A DNA stretch of 16,914 nt from an uncultured Bacteroides sp. (GTDB lineage: Bacteria > Bacteroidota > Bacteroidia > Bacteroidales > Bacteroidaceae), in assembly GCA_900556845.1 (NCBI GenBank), contig USQO01000044.1, forward strand, positions 1-16,914, given 5' to 3'. Both the position numbers and the translations under genes were made by a program. This document shows, piece after piece, positions 1-8,483 of the stretch. Positions within the stretch are counted from its first letter, which is position 1. Each line of letters starts with the position of its first letter. The notes beneath the pieces are model-generated. The model was not told the origin of the DNA and did not search any database. It saw nothing but the letters and a program-made list of their open reading frames with translations.

Positions 1-10
1 TAAGAGACAG
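1..10. other. Probable residual Nextera/Tn5 adapter bases
   Basis: The first ten bases, TAAGAGACAG, are identical to the last ten of the 19-base Tn5 mosaic end used in Nextera libraries (AGATGTGTATAAGAGACAG), and they lie exactly at the edge of the window. Untrimmed adapter at a contig end is the simplest reading. They fall just outside the trkH stop codon at 14-16, so that protein is not affected. Chance identity cannot be excluded with ten bases. Confidence 0.6.
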
Positions 11-13
11 TTG

Positions 14-1513
14 TTATTGTTTTCTCCAAAAGTCAGGGAAGCACATCAATAATACGGCATAAATTTCTAGACGCCCTATTAACATTAGGAAAGATGCTAT
101 CCATTTGGCTGCATCGGGCAGCGCATTCCATGAATAGGCAGGGCCGTAAATTCCTAATGCAGGTCCTACGTTGCCAAGGCTGGAAATTACTACACTGATA
201 GCTTCCATGAAATCAACTCCTACTGTCATGAGTAATACCCAACCAACCAGTACAATGGCGATGTATATAGCAAAGAAGGTGGTAACTCCGCTTACTAGAG
301 AAGAAGAAATAACTTGTCCGTTTACCCGTACTGGAATAACGGCATTGGGGTGGAGCAGACGTTTCATGCTGTTTTGGATGTTACGTGCCATAATCATGAC
401 ACGCATGCTTTTTACACCTCCACAAGTCGAACCTGTACAACCTCCGGCAGTCATGACGAATAACAGCAAAGTCCAAGTGAACGGAGGCCAAAGCATGTAG
501 TCGGTTGTGGCAAATCCACATGATGTCTGACAGGTTACGACCTGAAAGAATGCTAAACGGAATGCTTTCTCCATAGTCATTTTGTCGGTGACGATCAAAG
601 ATACCGTGATGATTATCGTAACTGTGAAAACCACAGAAAGAAACCATTTAACCTCATCATCTTTTAATATACGTAAGCTGCGTTTTTTTACACACATGAA
701 ATAAAGGGAGAAGTTTATACTTGATAATAGCATGAAGATGGCGACTACATATTCTATATAAGGGGAATTCCAGTACGCGATACTATCCTGTTTGGTAGAA
801 TAGCCACCAGTGGCTGTCGTTGTGAAAGAATGACATATTGCATCGAACATAGACATACCTCCGAAATACAACAAGATAACCTCACTGATGGTAAGCACCA
901 GATAAACGCCCCACAATACTTTTGCCATCATTCCTATTTTAGGGTGTATTTTATCATGCTTTACCCCTGTCGATTCAGCAGATACCAGCTGCATGTTACC
1001 TACACCAAAAATAGGTAGGATGGCTATTGTGAAAAGTACAATTCCTAATCCACCAATCCATTGTGTAAGGCTACGCCAGAAAAGCATACCATGCGAAAGT
1101 GATTCAATGTCGTCCAAAATAGTAGCACCGGTTGTGGTAAATCCTGACATAGTTTCGAAAAAAGCATTCGTTACCCCATTGATGGAATTGCTGAAAAGAA
1201 AGGGCAGCATACCGAATATAGAAAATAATAACCACGAGGCACTGACTATAATATAACCGTCACGTCGACCTAATTGTCTGTTGGCTCCTCTTCCCAATAA
1301 TAAAAATAAAGAAGCAGCTCCCGCATTAATAAAGATACTATACAAAAAGAAGATAGCATCTTGCTCATTATAGTAAAGTGATACTCCAGCGCAAATCAGG
1401 AACATGCCGGCTTCAATGCAAAGCAGCAGTCCCAGTACATTAAATATCATTTTGCGGTTTATAAAGTTGTTGCGTCTATTTTCAATGGTTAGATTACTAG
1501 CTATTTGCTCCAT
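14..1513 (-). CDS. trkH: TrkH/KtrB-family potassium uptake membrane protein
   Basis: This is the integral inner-membrane subunit of a Trk/Ktr-type K+ uptake system, which normally works with a cytoplasmic TrkA/KtrA nucleotide-binding ring. The 499-residue protein is full length for the family and almost entirely hydrophobic helices. The four pore-loop filter motifs are visible: SGFTTTGAT (123-131), TTTATGGYS (231-239), TSCGFATT (330-337) and SLGNVGPALG (445-454). The family loop GGCTGSTCGGVKSMR lies at 357-371. The ATG at 1513 is preceded by a very good promoter about 22 bases upstream, which supports the start. No trkA is present in the window. The gene upstream is divergent and unrelated, so trkH is first in its transcript here. 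A partner gene could lie beyond the left edge. The choice between TrkH and KtrB naming is open; the family is certain. Confidence 0.95.
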   Translation of the reverse strand: MEQIASNLTIENRRNNFINRKMIFNVLGLLLCIEAGMFLICAGVSLYYNEQDAIFFLYSIFINAGAASLFLLLGRGANRQLGRRDGYIIVSASWLLFSIFGMLPFLFSNSINGVTNAFFETMSGFTTTGATILDDIESLSHGMLFWRSLTQWIGGLGIVLFTIAILPIFGVGNMQLVSAESTGVKHDKIHPKIGMMAKVLWGVYLVLTISEVILLYFGGMSMFDAICHSFTTTATGGYSTKQDSIAYWNSPYIEYVVAIFMLLSSINFSLYFMCVKKRSLRILKDDEVKWFLSVVFTVTIIITVSLIVTDKMTMEKAFRLAFFQVVTCQTSCGFATTDYMLWPPFTWTLLLFVMTAGGCTGSTCGGVKSMRVMIMARNIQNSMKRLLHPNAVIPVRVNGQVISSSLVSGVTTFFAIYIAIVLVGWVLLMTVGVDFMEAISVVISSLGNVGPALGIYGPAYSWNALPDAAKWIASFLMLIGRLEIYAVLLMCFPDFWRKQ

Positions 1514-1534
1514 TATCTATTATATTTTTCTGTG

Positions 1535-1565
1535 CAAAGATATTCTTTATTTCTTGTTGTACAAA
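1535..1565 (-). promoter_or_regulatory. Bacteroides-type promoter of trkH
   Basis: Read on the minus strand, TTTG (1565-1562), exactly 19 bases, then TATCTTTG (1542-1535) match the Bacteroides sigma-factor consensus (TTTG at -33, TAnnTTTG at -7). Transcription should start about 15 bases before the trkH ATG, giving a very short leader. It is the best full promoter match in the window. Confidence 0.8.
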
Positions 1566-1684
1566 GGATAATGTATAGTTATGTGTGTTTTATTATTTTG
1601 AAGCCTGATTTATAAAAACGGGTTCGGTGCTGACATATACTTTTTTTTAACGAATAGTGTTTCCAGTATTTTCTTGATTCTTAC

Positions 1685-1692
1685 TATCTTTG
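1685..1692 (+). promoter_or_regulatory. Candidate upstream -7 element for the RND operon
   Basis: TATCTTTG matches the Bacteroides -7 consensus TAnnTTTG on the plus strand. No good TTTG is seen 19-21 bases upstream. If used, the leader to the adaptor ATG would be roughly 230 bases and would contain the TGTAGAA/TTCTACA palindrome. It is one of two candidate promoters for this operon. Confidence 0.4.
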
Positions 1693-1752
1693 CATTGTTT
1701 TTTAAGAAACTTCTGCTTATTATGGTGCTTTATGAAATAAATTATGAGATTT

Positions 1753-1801
1753 TGTAGAAAAATTCTACAGTTTGTGTAGGGCGTTTTCCACATGCTCTAC
1801 A
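1753..1801. promoter_or_regulatory. Candidate operator: four alternating TGTAG/CTACA half-sites
   Basis: TGTAGAA (1753-1759), AAA, TTCTACA (1763-1769) is a perfect inverted repeat with 7-base arms. A second, looser pair follows: TGTAG (1775-1779) and CTACA (1797-1801). The last half-site abuts a -7 box at 1802. The arrangement resembles binding sites for a dimeric regulator placed upstream of, and up to, the promoter. The nearest genes encode no regulator. As RNA the first repeat could form a small hairpin, but no T-run follows, so it is not a normal terminator. Confidence 0.5.
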
Positions 1802-1809
1802 TACTTTTG
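1802..1809 (+). promoter_or_regulatory. Candidate proximal -7 element for the RND operon
   Basis: TACTTTTG matches TAnnTTTG. There is no recognisable -33 TTTG at the right spacing; that position is occupied by the half-site array. Such a weak promoter with palindromic sites just upstream is typical of activator-dependent control. The leader would be about 110 bases. Confidence 0.45.
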
Positions 1810-1923
1810 TGGCGTCTTTATTTTTTATTATTTTGATTTTCAGTGCTATTGCTCTTTTTGTGAAACTTGGCACGTTGTTTGGATGTCTTTTGTCGGCATC
1901 TAATATTTCTAACTTTTATTTTT

Positions 1924-3108
1924 ATGAAGAAACGATTCCTTACTCCGAAAGAATTCAAGTTTAAAAGAAAACAATTCATTTCTGCTTTAGTCCTAGTGGC
2001 TTTAGTTATTGTAGTTTATTTTGTAGTATCCAACCGTCCTGCTCCAGTAATTGAAGCTCCTATCGTGTCGGCAGAGCCCGTTCAACAGAAAGATGTTGAA
2101 ATCTATGGTGATTATGTGGGACGCATCGGAGCGCAACAATTTGTGGAAGTACGTGCTCGTGTAGAAGGCTTTTTAGAACAAATGCTATTCGAAGAAGGTA
2201 CATATGTACAGCGTAATCAGGTTTTATTCGTAATAAATCAAGATCAGTATCGTGCCAAGGCTGATAAGGTACGCGCTCAGCTTAAGAAAGATGAAGCGCA
2301 GGCTAGAAAGGCAGAACGTGATTTAGCACGTATTCGTCCTTTGTACGAACAGAATGCTGCCAGCCAGCTTGACTTAGACAATGCGGTTGCGGCATACGAA
2401 ACGGCTGTAGCAAGTGTTGGTATGAGTCAGGCCGACCTAGAGCAGGCAGAACAAGAATTGGGATATACTATTGTTCGTTCTCCTATTTCTGGGCATATCA
2501 GTGAGCGTTTGGTTGACTTGGGTACTTTGGTTGGTAGCAGCGGAAAGTCTTTGTTGGCTACAATTGTAAAGAGTGACACCGTTCAGGTTGATTTCAGTAT
2601 GACTGCATTGGATTACTTGAAGAGTAAAGAACGTAACGTTACCTTCGGTCAGAAGGACTCAACACGTTCTTGGCAACCTACCGTTACCGTGACTTTGCCG
2701 GATAATAGTGTATATAAGCATAAGGGACTTGTTGATTTTGCATCTCCTCAAGTAAATCCTAAAACAGGTACATTTCAGGTTCGTGCCGAACTTCCTAACC
2801 CAGAGCATGTGTTGTTGCCTGGACAGTTTACCAAAGTGAAAGTTTTGTTGGATGTACTTGAACAGGCTACTGTAGTGCCTCAGAAGGCATTGATTATTGA
2901 AAAAGGTGGAGCTTATATTTTTGTGGTTCGCCGAGATTCAGTAGCCGAAAAGCGTTTTATTGAACTTGGGCCTGAATTTCAAAATGATGTAGTCGTAGAG
3001 CGTGGTTTGGCTCCTGGGGAGATGATTGTATCAGAAGGTTATCACAAACTGACACCGGGAATCAAAGTACGTTTGTCTGCTACAAAGAGTGAAGAAAAAA
3101 AGGATTAA
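1924..3108 (+). CDS. RND efflux periplasmic adaptor (membrane fusion protein), AcrA/MexA family
   Basis: This periplasmic adaptor links the inner-membrane pump to the outer-membrane channel. With the ATG at 1924 it has 394 residues. A basic N-terminus is followed by one hydrophobic segment (about 18-35), then the first lipoyl half (about 72-107), a coiled-coil hairpin rich in Lys/Glu/Ala (about 108-180), the second lipoyl half (VRSPISGHI at 184-192), a beta-barrel and a membrane-proximal domain. It has no lipobox cysteine, so it is anchored by a transmembrane helix or uncleaved signal rather than by lipid as AcrA is. An in-frame TTG at 1867 would add 19 residues. The ATG is preferred because it starts the normal basic-plus-hydrophobic signal and follows an AT-rich stretch typical of Bacteroidetes starts. 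It is first of three genes, with 25 bases to the pump gene. The substrate cannot be read from the sequence. Confidence 0.93.
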   Translation: MKKRFLTPKEFKFKRKQFISALVLVALVIVVYFVVSNRPAPVIEAPIVSAEPVQQKDVEIYGDYVGRIGAQQFVEVRARVEGFLEQMLFEEGTYVQRNQVLFVINQDQYRAKADKVRAQLKKDEAQARKAERDLARIRPLYEQNAASQLDLDNAVAAYETAVASVGMSQADLEQAEQELGYTIVRSPISGHISERLVDLGTLVGSSGKSLLATIVKSDTVQVDFSMTALDYLKSKERNVTFGQKDSTRSWQPTVTVTLPDNSVYKHKGLVDFASPQVNPKTGTFQVRAELPNPEHVLLPGQFTKVKVLLDVLEQATVVPQKALIIEKGGAYIFVVRRDSVAEKRFIELGPEFQNDVVVERGLAPGEMIVSEGYHKLTPGIKVRLSATKSEEKKD

Positions 3109-3133
3109 CATAACCTTAAAAACCTTTTGACAC

Positions 3134-6100
3134 ATGAAAGTGACTTTTTTTATTGACAGGCCTGTTTTTTCAGCTGTTATCTCTATACTTATTGTCATAG
3201 TTGGTTTCATCGGTTTGATGATGCTTCCAATTGACCAATATCCTCAAATCACACCGCCGGTGGTGAAAATCAGTGCTTCTTATCCGGGAGCAAGTGCCGT
3301 AACAGTATCTCAGGCTGTGGCTACGCCTATTGAGCAGGAGTTGAACGGTACACCGGGAATGATTTATATGGAGTCTAACAGCTCTAACTCGGGTGGCTTC
3401 TCAGCAACTGTTACCTTTGATATTTCTGCAGATCCGGACTTGGCTGCTGTAGAAATTCAGAATCGTATCAAGTTGGCCGAATCACGTCTGCCGGCCGAGG
3501 TCATTCAGAACGGTATTTCTGTAGAAAAGCAGGCACCCAGCCAGTTGATGACAATCTGTCTTACTTCTGATGACCCGAAGTTTGATGAAATTTATCTGAG
3601 TAACTTTGCTACTTTGAATGTAATTGACTTGCTGCGCCGTATTCCGGGAGTAGGCCGTATCTCCAATGTGGGTGGTCGTTATTATGCCATGCAAATTTGG
3701 GTAGATCCGGCAAAATTGGCAAACTTTGGATTGACAATTCAGGATTTGCAGTCGGCTTTGAAAGACCAGAACCGTGAATCTGCAGCCGGTGTTTTGGGAC
3801 AGCAGCCTGTTACCGGACTTGATATTACTATTCCTATTACAGCTCAGGGACGTCTTTCTACTGTTGCGCAGTTTGAAGAAATCGTACTTCGTGCTAACCC
3901 TGATGGTTCTATTATTCGTTTACGTGATGTAGCCCGCGTATCACTTGAGGCATCATCCTATACGACGGAGAGCGGTATCAATGGAGGAAATGCAGCTGTA
4001 TTAGGTATCTATATGCTTCCGGGTGCCAATGCTATGGAAGTGGCTGATAATGTAAAAAAGGCAATGAAGGAAATCAGTCGGAACTTTCCGGAGGGTTTGG
4101 AATACAACATTCCTTTCGATATGACGACCTATATTTCTGAATCTATTCATGAAGTATACAAGACTTTGTTCGAAGCACTTGTACTGGTTATCATTGTGGT
4201 ATTCCTTTCTTTGCAGAACTGGCGTGCTACATTGATTCCGGTTGTGGCCGTACCTATTTCTTTGATTGGTACATTTGGTTTTATGCTGATATTCGGCTTC
4301 TCGTTGAACATGCTGACTCTTTTGGGACTTGTACTGGCTATTGGTATCGTTGTAGATGATGCAATTGTGGTGGTCGAGAATGTAGAACGTATTATGGAAG
4401 AAGAAAAGCTCAGTCCGTACGAGGCTACCAAGAAAGCTATGGAGGGACTGGTTGGAGCCATCATCGCAACTTCGTTGGTATTGGCAGCTGTATTCGTGCC
4501 TGTAAGCTTTCTGGCTGGTATTACTGGACAACTTTACCGTCAGTTTACGGTGACCATAGTTGTGTCGGTATTGCTTTCAACTGTTGTGGCACTTACGTTG
4601 AGTCCGGTAATGTGTTCACTCATATTGAAGCCTGAAGACCCCAACAAACCCAAAAACAGAATCTTTGTGCGTATTAACCATTGGTTGAATGTAGGAAACG
4701 GTAAATATGTAAAGTCTATCCGTGGTGTTGTGAAAAACCCAAAACGTGTTATTGCCGGTTTTGGTATGGTGATTGTGTTCATCTTTTTATTCCACCGTGT
4801 AGTTCCGACCAGCTTCCTTCCTATTGAAGACCAGGGATACTTTACTGTGGAATTGGAATTGCCGGAAAGTGCTACATTGGAGCGTACACGTGTTGTGACA
4901 GACCGTGCTGTAGATTTTCTGGTAAAGCATCCTGCTGTAGCTTATGTGCAGAATGTTACGGGTAGTAGTCCGCGTGTGGGTAACAGTCAGGCGCGAAGCC
5001 AGCTTACGGTAATTCTTAAAGAATGGACGGAACGTGACAATACGACCATCGACCGTATTATGGAAGAAGTGCAGAATGAGATGAAAGAATATCCCGAATG
5101 TAAAGTCTTTTTGTCTACTCCGCCGGTTATTCCGGGATTGGGTACAGCCGGAGGTTTTGAAATGCAGCTTGAAGCTCGTGGTGAAGCTACATTCGATGAC
5201 CTGGTACGTGCTACCGATACACTGATGTACTATGCTTCCCAGCGTAAGGAGATGGCCGGATTGTCCTCTTCTTTACAGGCTGAAATTCCGCAGCTCTATT
5301 TCGATGTAGACCGGGACAAGGTAAAACTGGCAGGTGTTCCGATGGCCGATGTCTTCTCAACCATGAAAGCTTATACCGGATCTGTTTATGTGAATGACTT
5401 CAACATGTTCAACCGTATTTACCGTGTATATATTCAGGCCGAAGCACCCTATCGTGAGCATCGTGACAATATCGGACTGTACTTTGTGAAAGGAAGCGAT
5501 GGCGATATGATGCCGCTTACCGCACTGGGTACTACTGATTATACTACTGGTCCAGGTAGCATTAAGCGCTTTAACATGTTTAACTCAACCGTTATTCGTG
5601 GAACTGCTGCAAATGGGGCCAGTTCCGGACAGGTAATGGAGATACTCGAGCAGATTGCTCGCGAGAAACTATCTGATAATATTGGTGTAGAATGGAGTGG
5701 CCTTTCTTATCAAGAGAAAAAGGCTGGGGGACAGACGGGTATTATTCTCTCGCTGGTATTCCTCTTCGTATTCCTCTTCTTGGCCGCTTTATACGAAAGT
5801 TGGAGTATTCCTATTGCCGTATTGATTTCCTTGCCAGTTGCCGTATTGGGTGCGTATGCCGGTGTTGCCATCTGTGGATTGGAGAATGATACCTACTTCC
5901 AAATTGGTCTGGTAATGTTGATAGGCTTGGCAGCCAAAAATGCCATTCTTATTGTAGAGTTTGCCAAAGAAGAAGTTGATAAGGGACGCGACATTGTAGA
6001 GGCTGCTATCCATGCATCCCAATTACGTTTCCGTCCTATTCTGATGACCTCATTAGCCTTCATTCTGGGTATGCTTCCTATGGTGATTGCTACCGGTCCG

Positions 6101-6241
6101 GGTTCTGCCAGCCGTCAGGCTATTGGTACAGGTGTCTTCTTCGGGATGTTGGTAGCTGTGACAATCGGTATTGTTTTGGTACCTTTCTTCTTTGTGTTGA
6201 TTTACAAGGCTAAAAATAAGTTGAATACTAAACGTGCATAA
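3134..6241 (+). CDS. RND efflux pump, HAE-1 (AcrB-like) family
   Basis: This is the proton-driven inner-membrane pump of the tripartite system, a trimer that takes substrates from the periplasm and outer leaflet. Its 1035 residues are normal for HAE-1 pumps, with twelve membrane helices and two large periplasmic loops. The proton-relay residues are present: D408 and D409 in GIVVDDAIVVVEN (helix 4), K935 in GLAAKNAILIVEF (helix 10), and R965 and T972 in RFRPILMTS (helix 11). These correspond to AcrB D407/D408, K940, R971 and T978, so the pump should be active. The opening ...DRPVF...LPIDQYPQI is classic for the family. It sits 25 bases after the adaptor and 11 before the channel gene, so all three are co-transcribed. 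It is related to the Bacteroides Bme-type pumps. Multidrug or bile-salt export is plausible, but the substrate is not shown. Confidence 0.96.
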   Translation: MKVTFFIDRPVFSAVISILIVIVGFIGLMMLPIDQYPQITPPVVKISASYPGASAVTVSQAVATPIEQELNGTPGMIYMESNSSNSGGFSATVTFDISADPDLAAVEIQNRIKLAESRLPAEVIQNGISVEKQAPSQLMTICLTSDDPKFDEIYLSNFATLNVIDLLRRIPGVGRISNVGGRYYAMQIWVDPAKLANFGLTIQDLQSALKDQNRESAAGVLGQQPVTGLDITIPITAQGRLSTVAQFEEIVLRANPDGSIIRLRDVARVSLEASSYTTESGINGGNAAVLGIYMLPGANAMEVADNVKKAMKEISRNFPEGLEYNIPFDMTTYISESIHEVYKTLFEALVLVIIVVFLSLQNWRATLIPVVAVPISLIGTFGFMLIFGFSLNMLTLLGLVLAIGIVVDDAIVVVENVERIMEEEKLSPYEATKKAMEGLVGAIIATSLVLAAVFVPVSFLAGITGQLYRQFTVTIVVSVLLSTVVALTLSPVMCSLILKPEDPNKPKNRIFVRINHWLNVGNGKYVKSIRGVVKNPKRVIAGFGMVIVFIFLFHRVVPTSFLPIEDQGYFTVELELPESATLERTRVVTDRAVDFLVKHPAVAYVQNVTGSSPRVGNSQARSQLTVILKEWTERDNTTIDRIMEEVQNEMKEYPECKVFLSTPPVIPGLGTAGGFEMQLEARGEATFDDLVRATDTLMYYASQRKEMAGLSSSLQAEIPQLYFDVDRDKVKLAGVPMADVFSTMKAYTGSVYVNDFNMFNRIYRVYIQAEAPYREHRDNIGLYFVKGSDGDMMPLTALGTTDYTTGPGSIKRFNMFNSTVIRGTAANGASSGQVMEILEQIAREKLSDNIGVEWSGLSYQEKKAGGQTGIILSLVFLFVFLFLAALYESWSIPIAVLISLPVAVLGAYAGVAICGLENDTYFQIGLVMLIGLAAKNAILIVEFAKEEVDKGRDIVEAAIHASQLRFRPILMTSLAFILGMLPMVIATGPGSASRQAIGTGVFFGMLVAVTIGIVLVPFFFVLIYKAKNKLNTKRA

Positions 6242-6252
6242 CATTTTATATT

Positions 6253-7644
6253 ATGAAGAAACGTAGCTTCGTATATATCTATTATATACTCACCCTTGTA
6301 GGCGCTGCCACATTGCTAGGCAGTTGCCAGTTGGGTAAACATTACACACGTCCTGAATTGCCGTTGCCTGCTCAGTTGGATACAATGGGTACGGACACTA
6401 CTTCGCTGGCCGACTATTCTTGGGAGCAGCTCTATACCGACACCACGCTGCAGAGTCTCATCCGCAAAACGTTGAACTATAACAAGGATATGCTCATTGC
6501 GGCTGCTCGTGTAAAAGAGCTGGCAGCCATGAAGCGCATTGATTACGCCAATATGTTTCCGGCACTGGGCCTGAAAGTATATGGGGAGAAAGAAGGAACC
6601 GATGAAAACGGCACGCACTATAAACCCAGTGACGATTTTTATTTGAAACTTGGAATTACTTGGGAACTTGACCTTTGGGGAAATCTGCGTTGGGCACGCG
6701 ATAAGAGTTTGGCCGAGTTTTTGGGTTCTATCGAAAACCAGCGGGCATTGAAGATGAGTATGATTGCGCAGGTCGCACAGTCGTATTTTGAATTGGCAGC
6801 TTTGGATAACGAGCTTTCTATCGTTCGCCAGACCGTTGATGCACGTCGGGAAAGCTTGCATTTGGCACGAATCCGTTTCGAAGGTGGTCTGACCAATGAA
6901 ACAGCTTTCCGTCAGGCGCAGGTAGAATTGGCGCGTACTGTTACTCTAGTTCCAGATTTGGAAAAGAAAATTGCAGTGAAGGAGAATGAGATAGCCTTTA
7001 TGACAGGCGAATTTTCTTATCACGTATCACGTTCCAAACTACCAGAAGATGTAGTTTTGCCGGATACGTTGCCGGTGGGACTTCCTTCTACTTTACTTGA
7101 GCGCCGTCCAGATGTCCGTCAGGCAGAGCAGAGTTTGATTGCAGCTAATGCTGCTGTGGGAATGGCTTATACCAATCTATTTCCTCGTTTGACGCTTACT
7201 GCAAATTATGGCCGTGAAAGTGCAGAACTTTCAAATATGCTGCAATCGCCTTATCATATCTTGAGTGGAACACTGTTGACCCCAATATTTGCTATGGGTA
7301 AGAACCGTGCTATGTTGAAAGCGAAGAAAGCAGCCTACGAACAAGCTGTGTATTCTTACGAAAAAGTGGTGCTGAATGCTTTTAAAGAAGCCCGTAATGC
7401 CATTGTGGAATTCAATAAAACCAAAGAAATCTACAACAGCCGCAAGCTTCTGGAGAAATCTTCAAAGAGTGCCTTGGATTTGGCCGAATTGCAGTATATC
7501 AACGGTGTAATCGGTTATATGGACTTGCTAGATGCCCAACGTAGTTATCTGGATGCCCAGATTGGTCTGAGCAATGCCGTCCGCGACAAGCAGCTCACCA
7601 TGATAAACCTTTATAAGGCCCTTGGCGGAGGCTGGCAGGAATAA
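6253..7644 (+). CDS. Outer-membrane efflux lipoprotein, TolC/NodT-like (OMF family)
   Basis: This is the outer-membrane channel completing the tripartite exporter. The 463-residue protein begins with a lipoprotein signal, lipobox LGSC with the acylated cysteine at residue 25, typical of the OprM/NodT branch rather than of TolC. The mature part shows the two internally repeated coiled-coil halves of outer-membrane efflux proteins, with family signatures such as WELDLWGNLR in the first half and LLERRPDVRQAEQSLIAANAAVG and TPIFAMGKN in the second. It starts 11 bases after the pump gene. The strong bidirectional terminator beginning 23 bases after its stop closes the operon. There is no sign of truncation. 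Confidence 0.95.
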   Translation: MKKRSFVYIYYILTLVGAATLLGSCQLGKHYTRPELPLPAQLDTMGTDTTSLADYSWEQLYTDTTLQSLIRKTLNYNKDMLIAAARVKELAAMKRIDYANMFPALGLKVYGEKEGTDENGTHYKPSDDFYLKLGITWELDLWGNLRWARDKSLAEFLGSIENQRALKMSMIAQVAQSYFELAALDNELSIVRQTVDARRESLHLARIRFEGGLTNETAFRQAQVELARTVTLVPDLEKKIAVKENEIAFMTGEFSYHVSRSKLPEDVVLPDTLPVGLPSTLLERRPDVRQAEQSLIAANAAVGMAYTNLFPRLTLTANYGRESAELSNMLQSPYHILSGTLLTPIFAMGKNRAMLKAKKAAYEQAVYSYEKVVLNAFKEARNAIVEFNKTKEIYNSRKLLEKSSKSALDLAELQYINGVIGYMDLLDAQRSYLDAQIGLSNAVRDKQLTMINLYKALGGGWQE

Positions 7645-7667
7645 TTCTGATTAGAAAAATAAGTCAT

Positions 7668-7711
7668 AAAAAACGCTTCAGCGGAGAAATCTCCAGTTGA
7701 AGCGTTTTTTT
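7668..7711. terminator. Bidirectional intrinsic terminator between the RND and MurNAc-salvage operons
   Basis: AAAAAACGCTTCA (7668-7680) pairs perfectly with TGAAGCGTTTTTT (7698-7710). Inside the loop, GGAGA-AA-TCTCC (7683-7694) forms a second perfect hairpin. The A-run on one side and T-run on the other let it end transcripts from both convergent operons. The murU stop codon is 11 bases away. Confidence 0.9.
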
Positions 7712-7721
7712 ATGGTTTCTG

Positions 7722-8471
7722 TTACGAGTGTTTTTGCAAGTTCCGAAGAAAAATATCAGCCTGTTGCAATGTCTCCGGTTTGCCGATATCAATCAGCTGA
7801 ATATTTTCGCACAGATACCCTCCAAGCAAAAGCTTGTCACAGTGTTGCAGATAGAAATCCATGATAGGAAACTTACCATCCCACGGTCCTGTCATTTCCC
7901 GGAAAATATCCGGTGATATGACATGAATGCCACTGAAAGCATACTTGCGGTGAATAACTTCGTTGACTGTAAACCCGGAAGGCTTGGTCTCACCGGTACT
8001 TTCGTTCACCCATCCACACAGTCTGTCCGTTCTGTCGAACAATAAATAGCGCGATGTCTTGCGCTTGCTTGCTACCAGCGTTGCCGTATGGTTGCTGTGG
8101 CAGTGATACTCGTATACTTTCCGCAAATCCGTGTCCGAGAGAATATCTACATTGTGCACCAGAAAAGGTTCGTTTCCTTCCAGCAAAGCTCTGGCATGCT
8201 TGATTCCTCCTCCCGTATCCAGCAGTTCTTTCCGCTCGTCACTTATCTGAATGCGGATACCGAAATTCTGTCTGGCCTTTAAAAAATCAATAATCTGTTC
8301 GCCGAAGTGGTGGATATTCACCACGATATCCGTAAATCCTGCATCTTTCAGCTTCAGGATAACATGTTCCAGCATGGGCGTGCCATTCACCGGTACAAGT
8401 GCCTTAGGCATACTGTCGGTAAGCGGTTTCAGCCGTGTTCCTAGTCCGGCTGCAAATAACATTGCTTTCAT
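7722..8471 (-). CDS. murU: Nucleotidyltransferase, MurNAc-1-phosphate uridylyltransferase (MurU-like)
   Basis: It is predicted to convert MurNAc-1-phosphate and UTP to UDP-MurNAc in the cytoplasm, bypassing MurA/MurB in cell-wall precursor synthesis. The 249 residues form a sugar-nucleotidyltransferase fold. The nucleotide-binding signature AAGLGTRLKPLT is at 7-18 with PK at 22-23. LDTGGGIKHA (84-93) resembles the ETGGGI motif of MurU, HNVD (106-109) supplies a metal-binding aspartate, and DIGKPETLQQA (228-238) is the second metal/active-site motif. It is the last gene of a three-gene operon, 12 bases after the kinase. The family also includes glucose-1-phosphate and mannose-1-phosphate transferases, so the MurU assignment rests on the neighbouring AmgK-like kinase and NamZ. 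The general enzyme class is secure and the substrate is likely. Confidence 0.85.
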   Translation of the reverse strand: MKAMLFAAGLGTRLKPLTDSMPKALVPVNGTPMLEHVILKLKDAGFTDIVVNIHHFGEQIIDFLKARQNFGIRIQISDERKELLDTGGGIKHARALLEGNEPFLVHNVDILSDTDLRKVYEYHCHSNHTATLVASKRKTSRYLLFDRTDRLCGWVNESTGETKPSGFTVNEVIHRKYAFSGIHVISPDIFREMTGPWDGKFPIMDFYLQHCDKLLLGGYLCENIQLIDIGKPETLQQADIFLRNLQKHS

Positions 8472-8483
8472 ACGTCTTTAGGG

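Noticed and set aside
4001..4531. 176-codon open frame on the minus strand inside the RND pump gene
   Set aside because: It lies opposite strongly conserved pump coding sequence, its product is a low-complexity mix of His, Gln, Ser and Asn, and it has no promoter or family resemblance.
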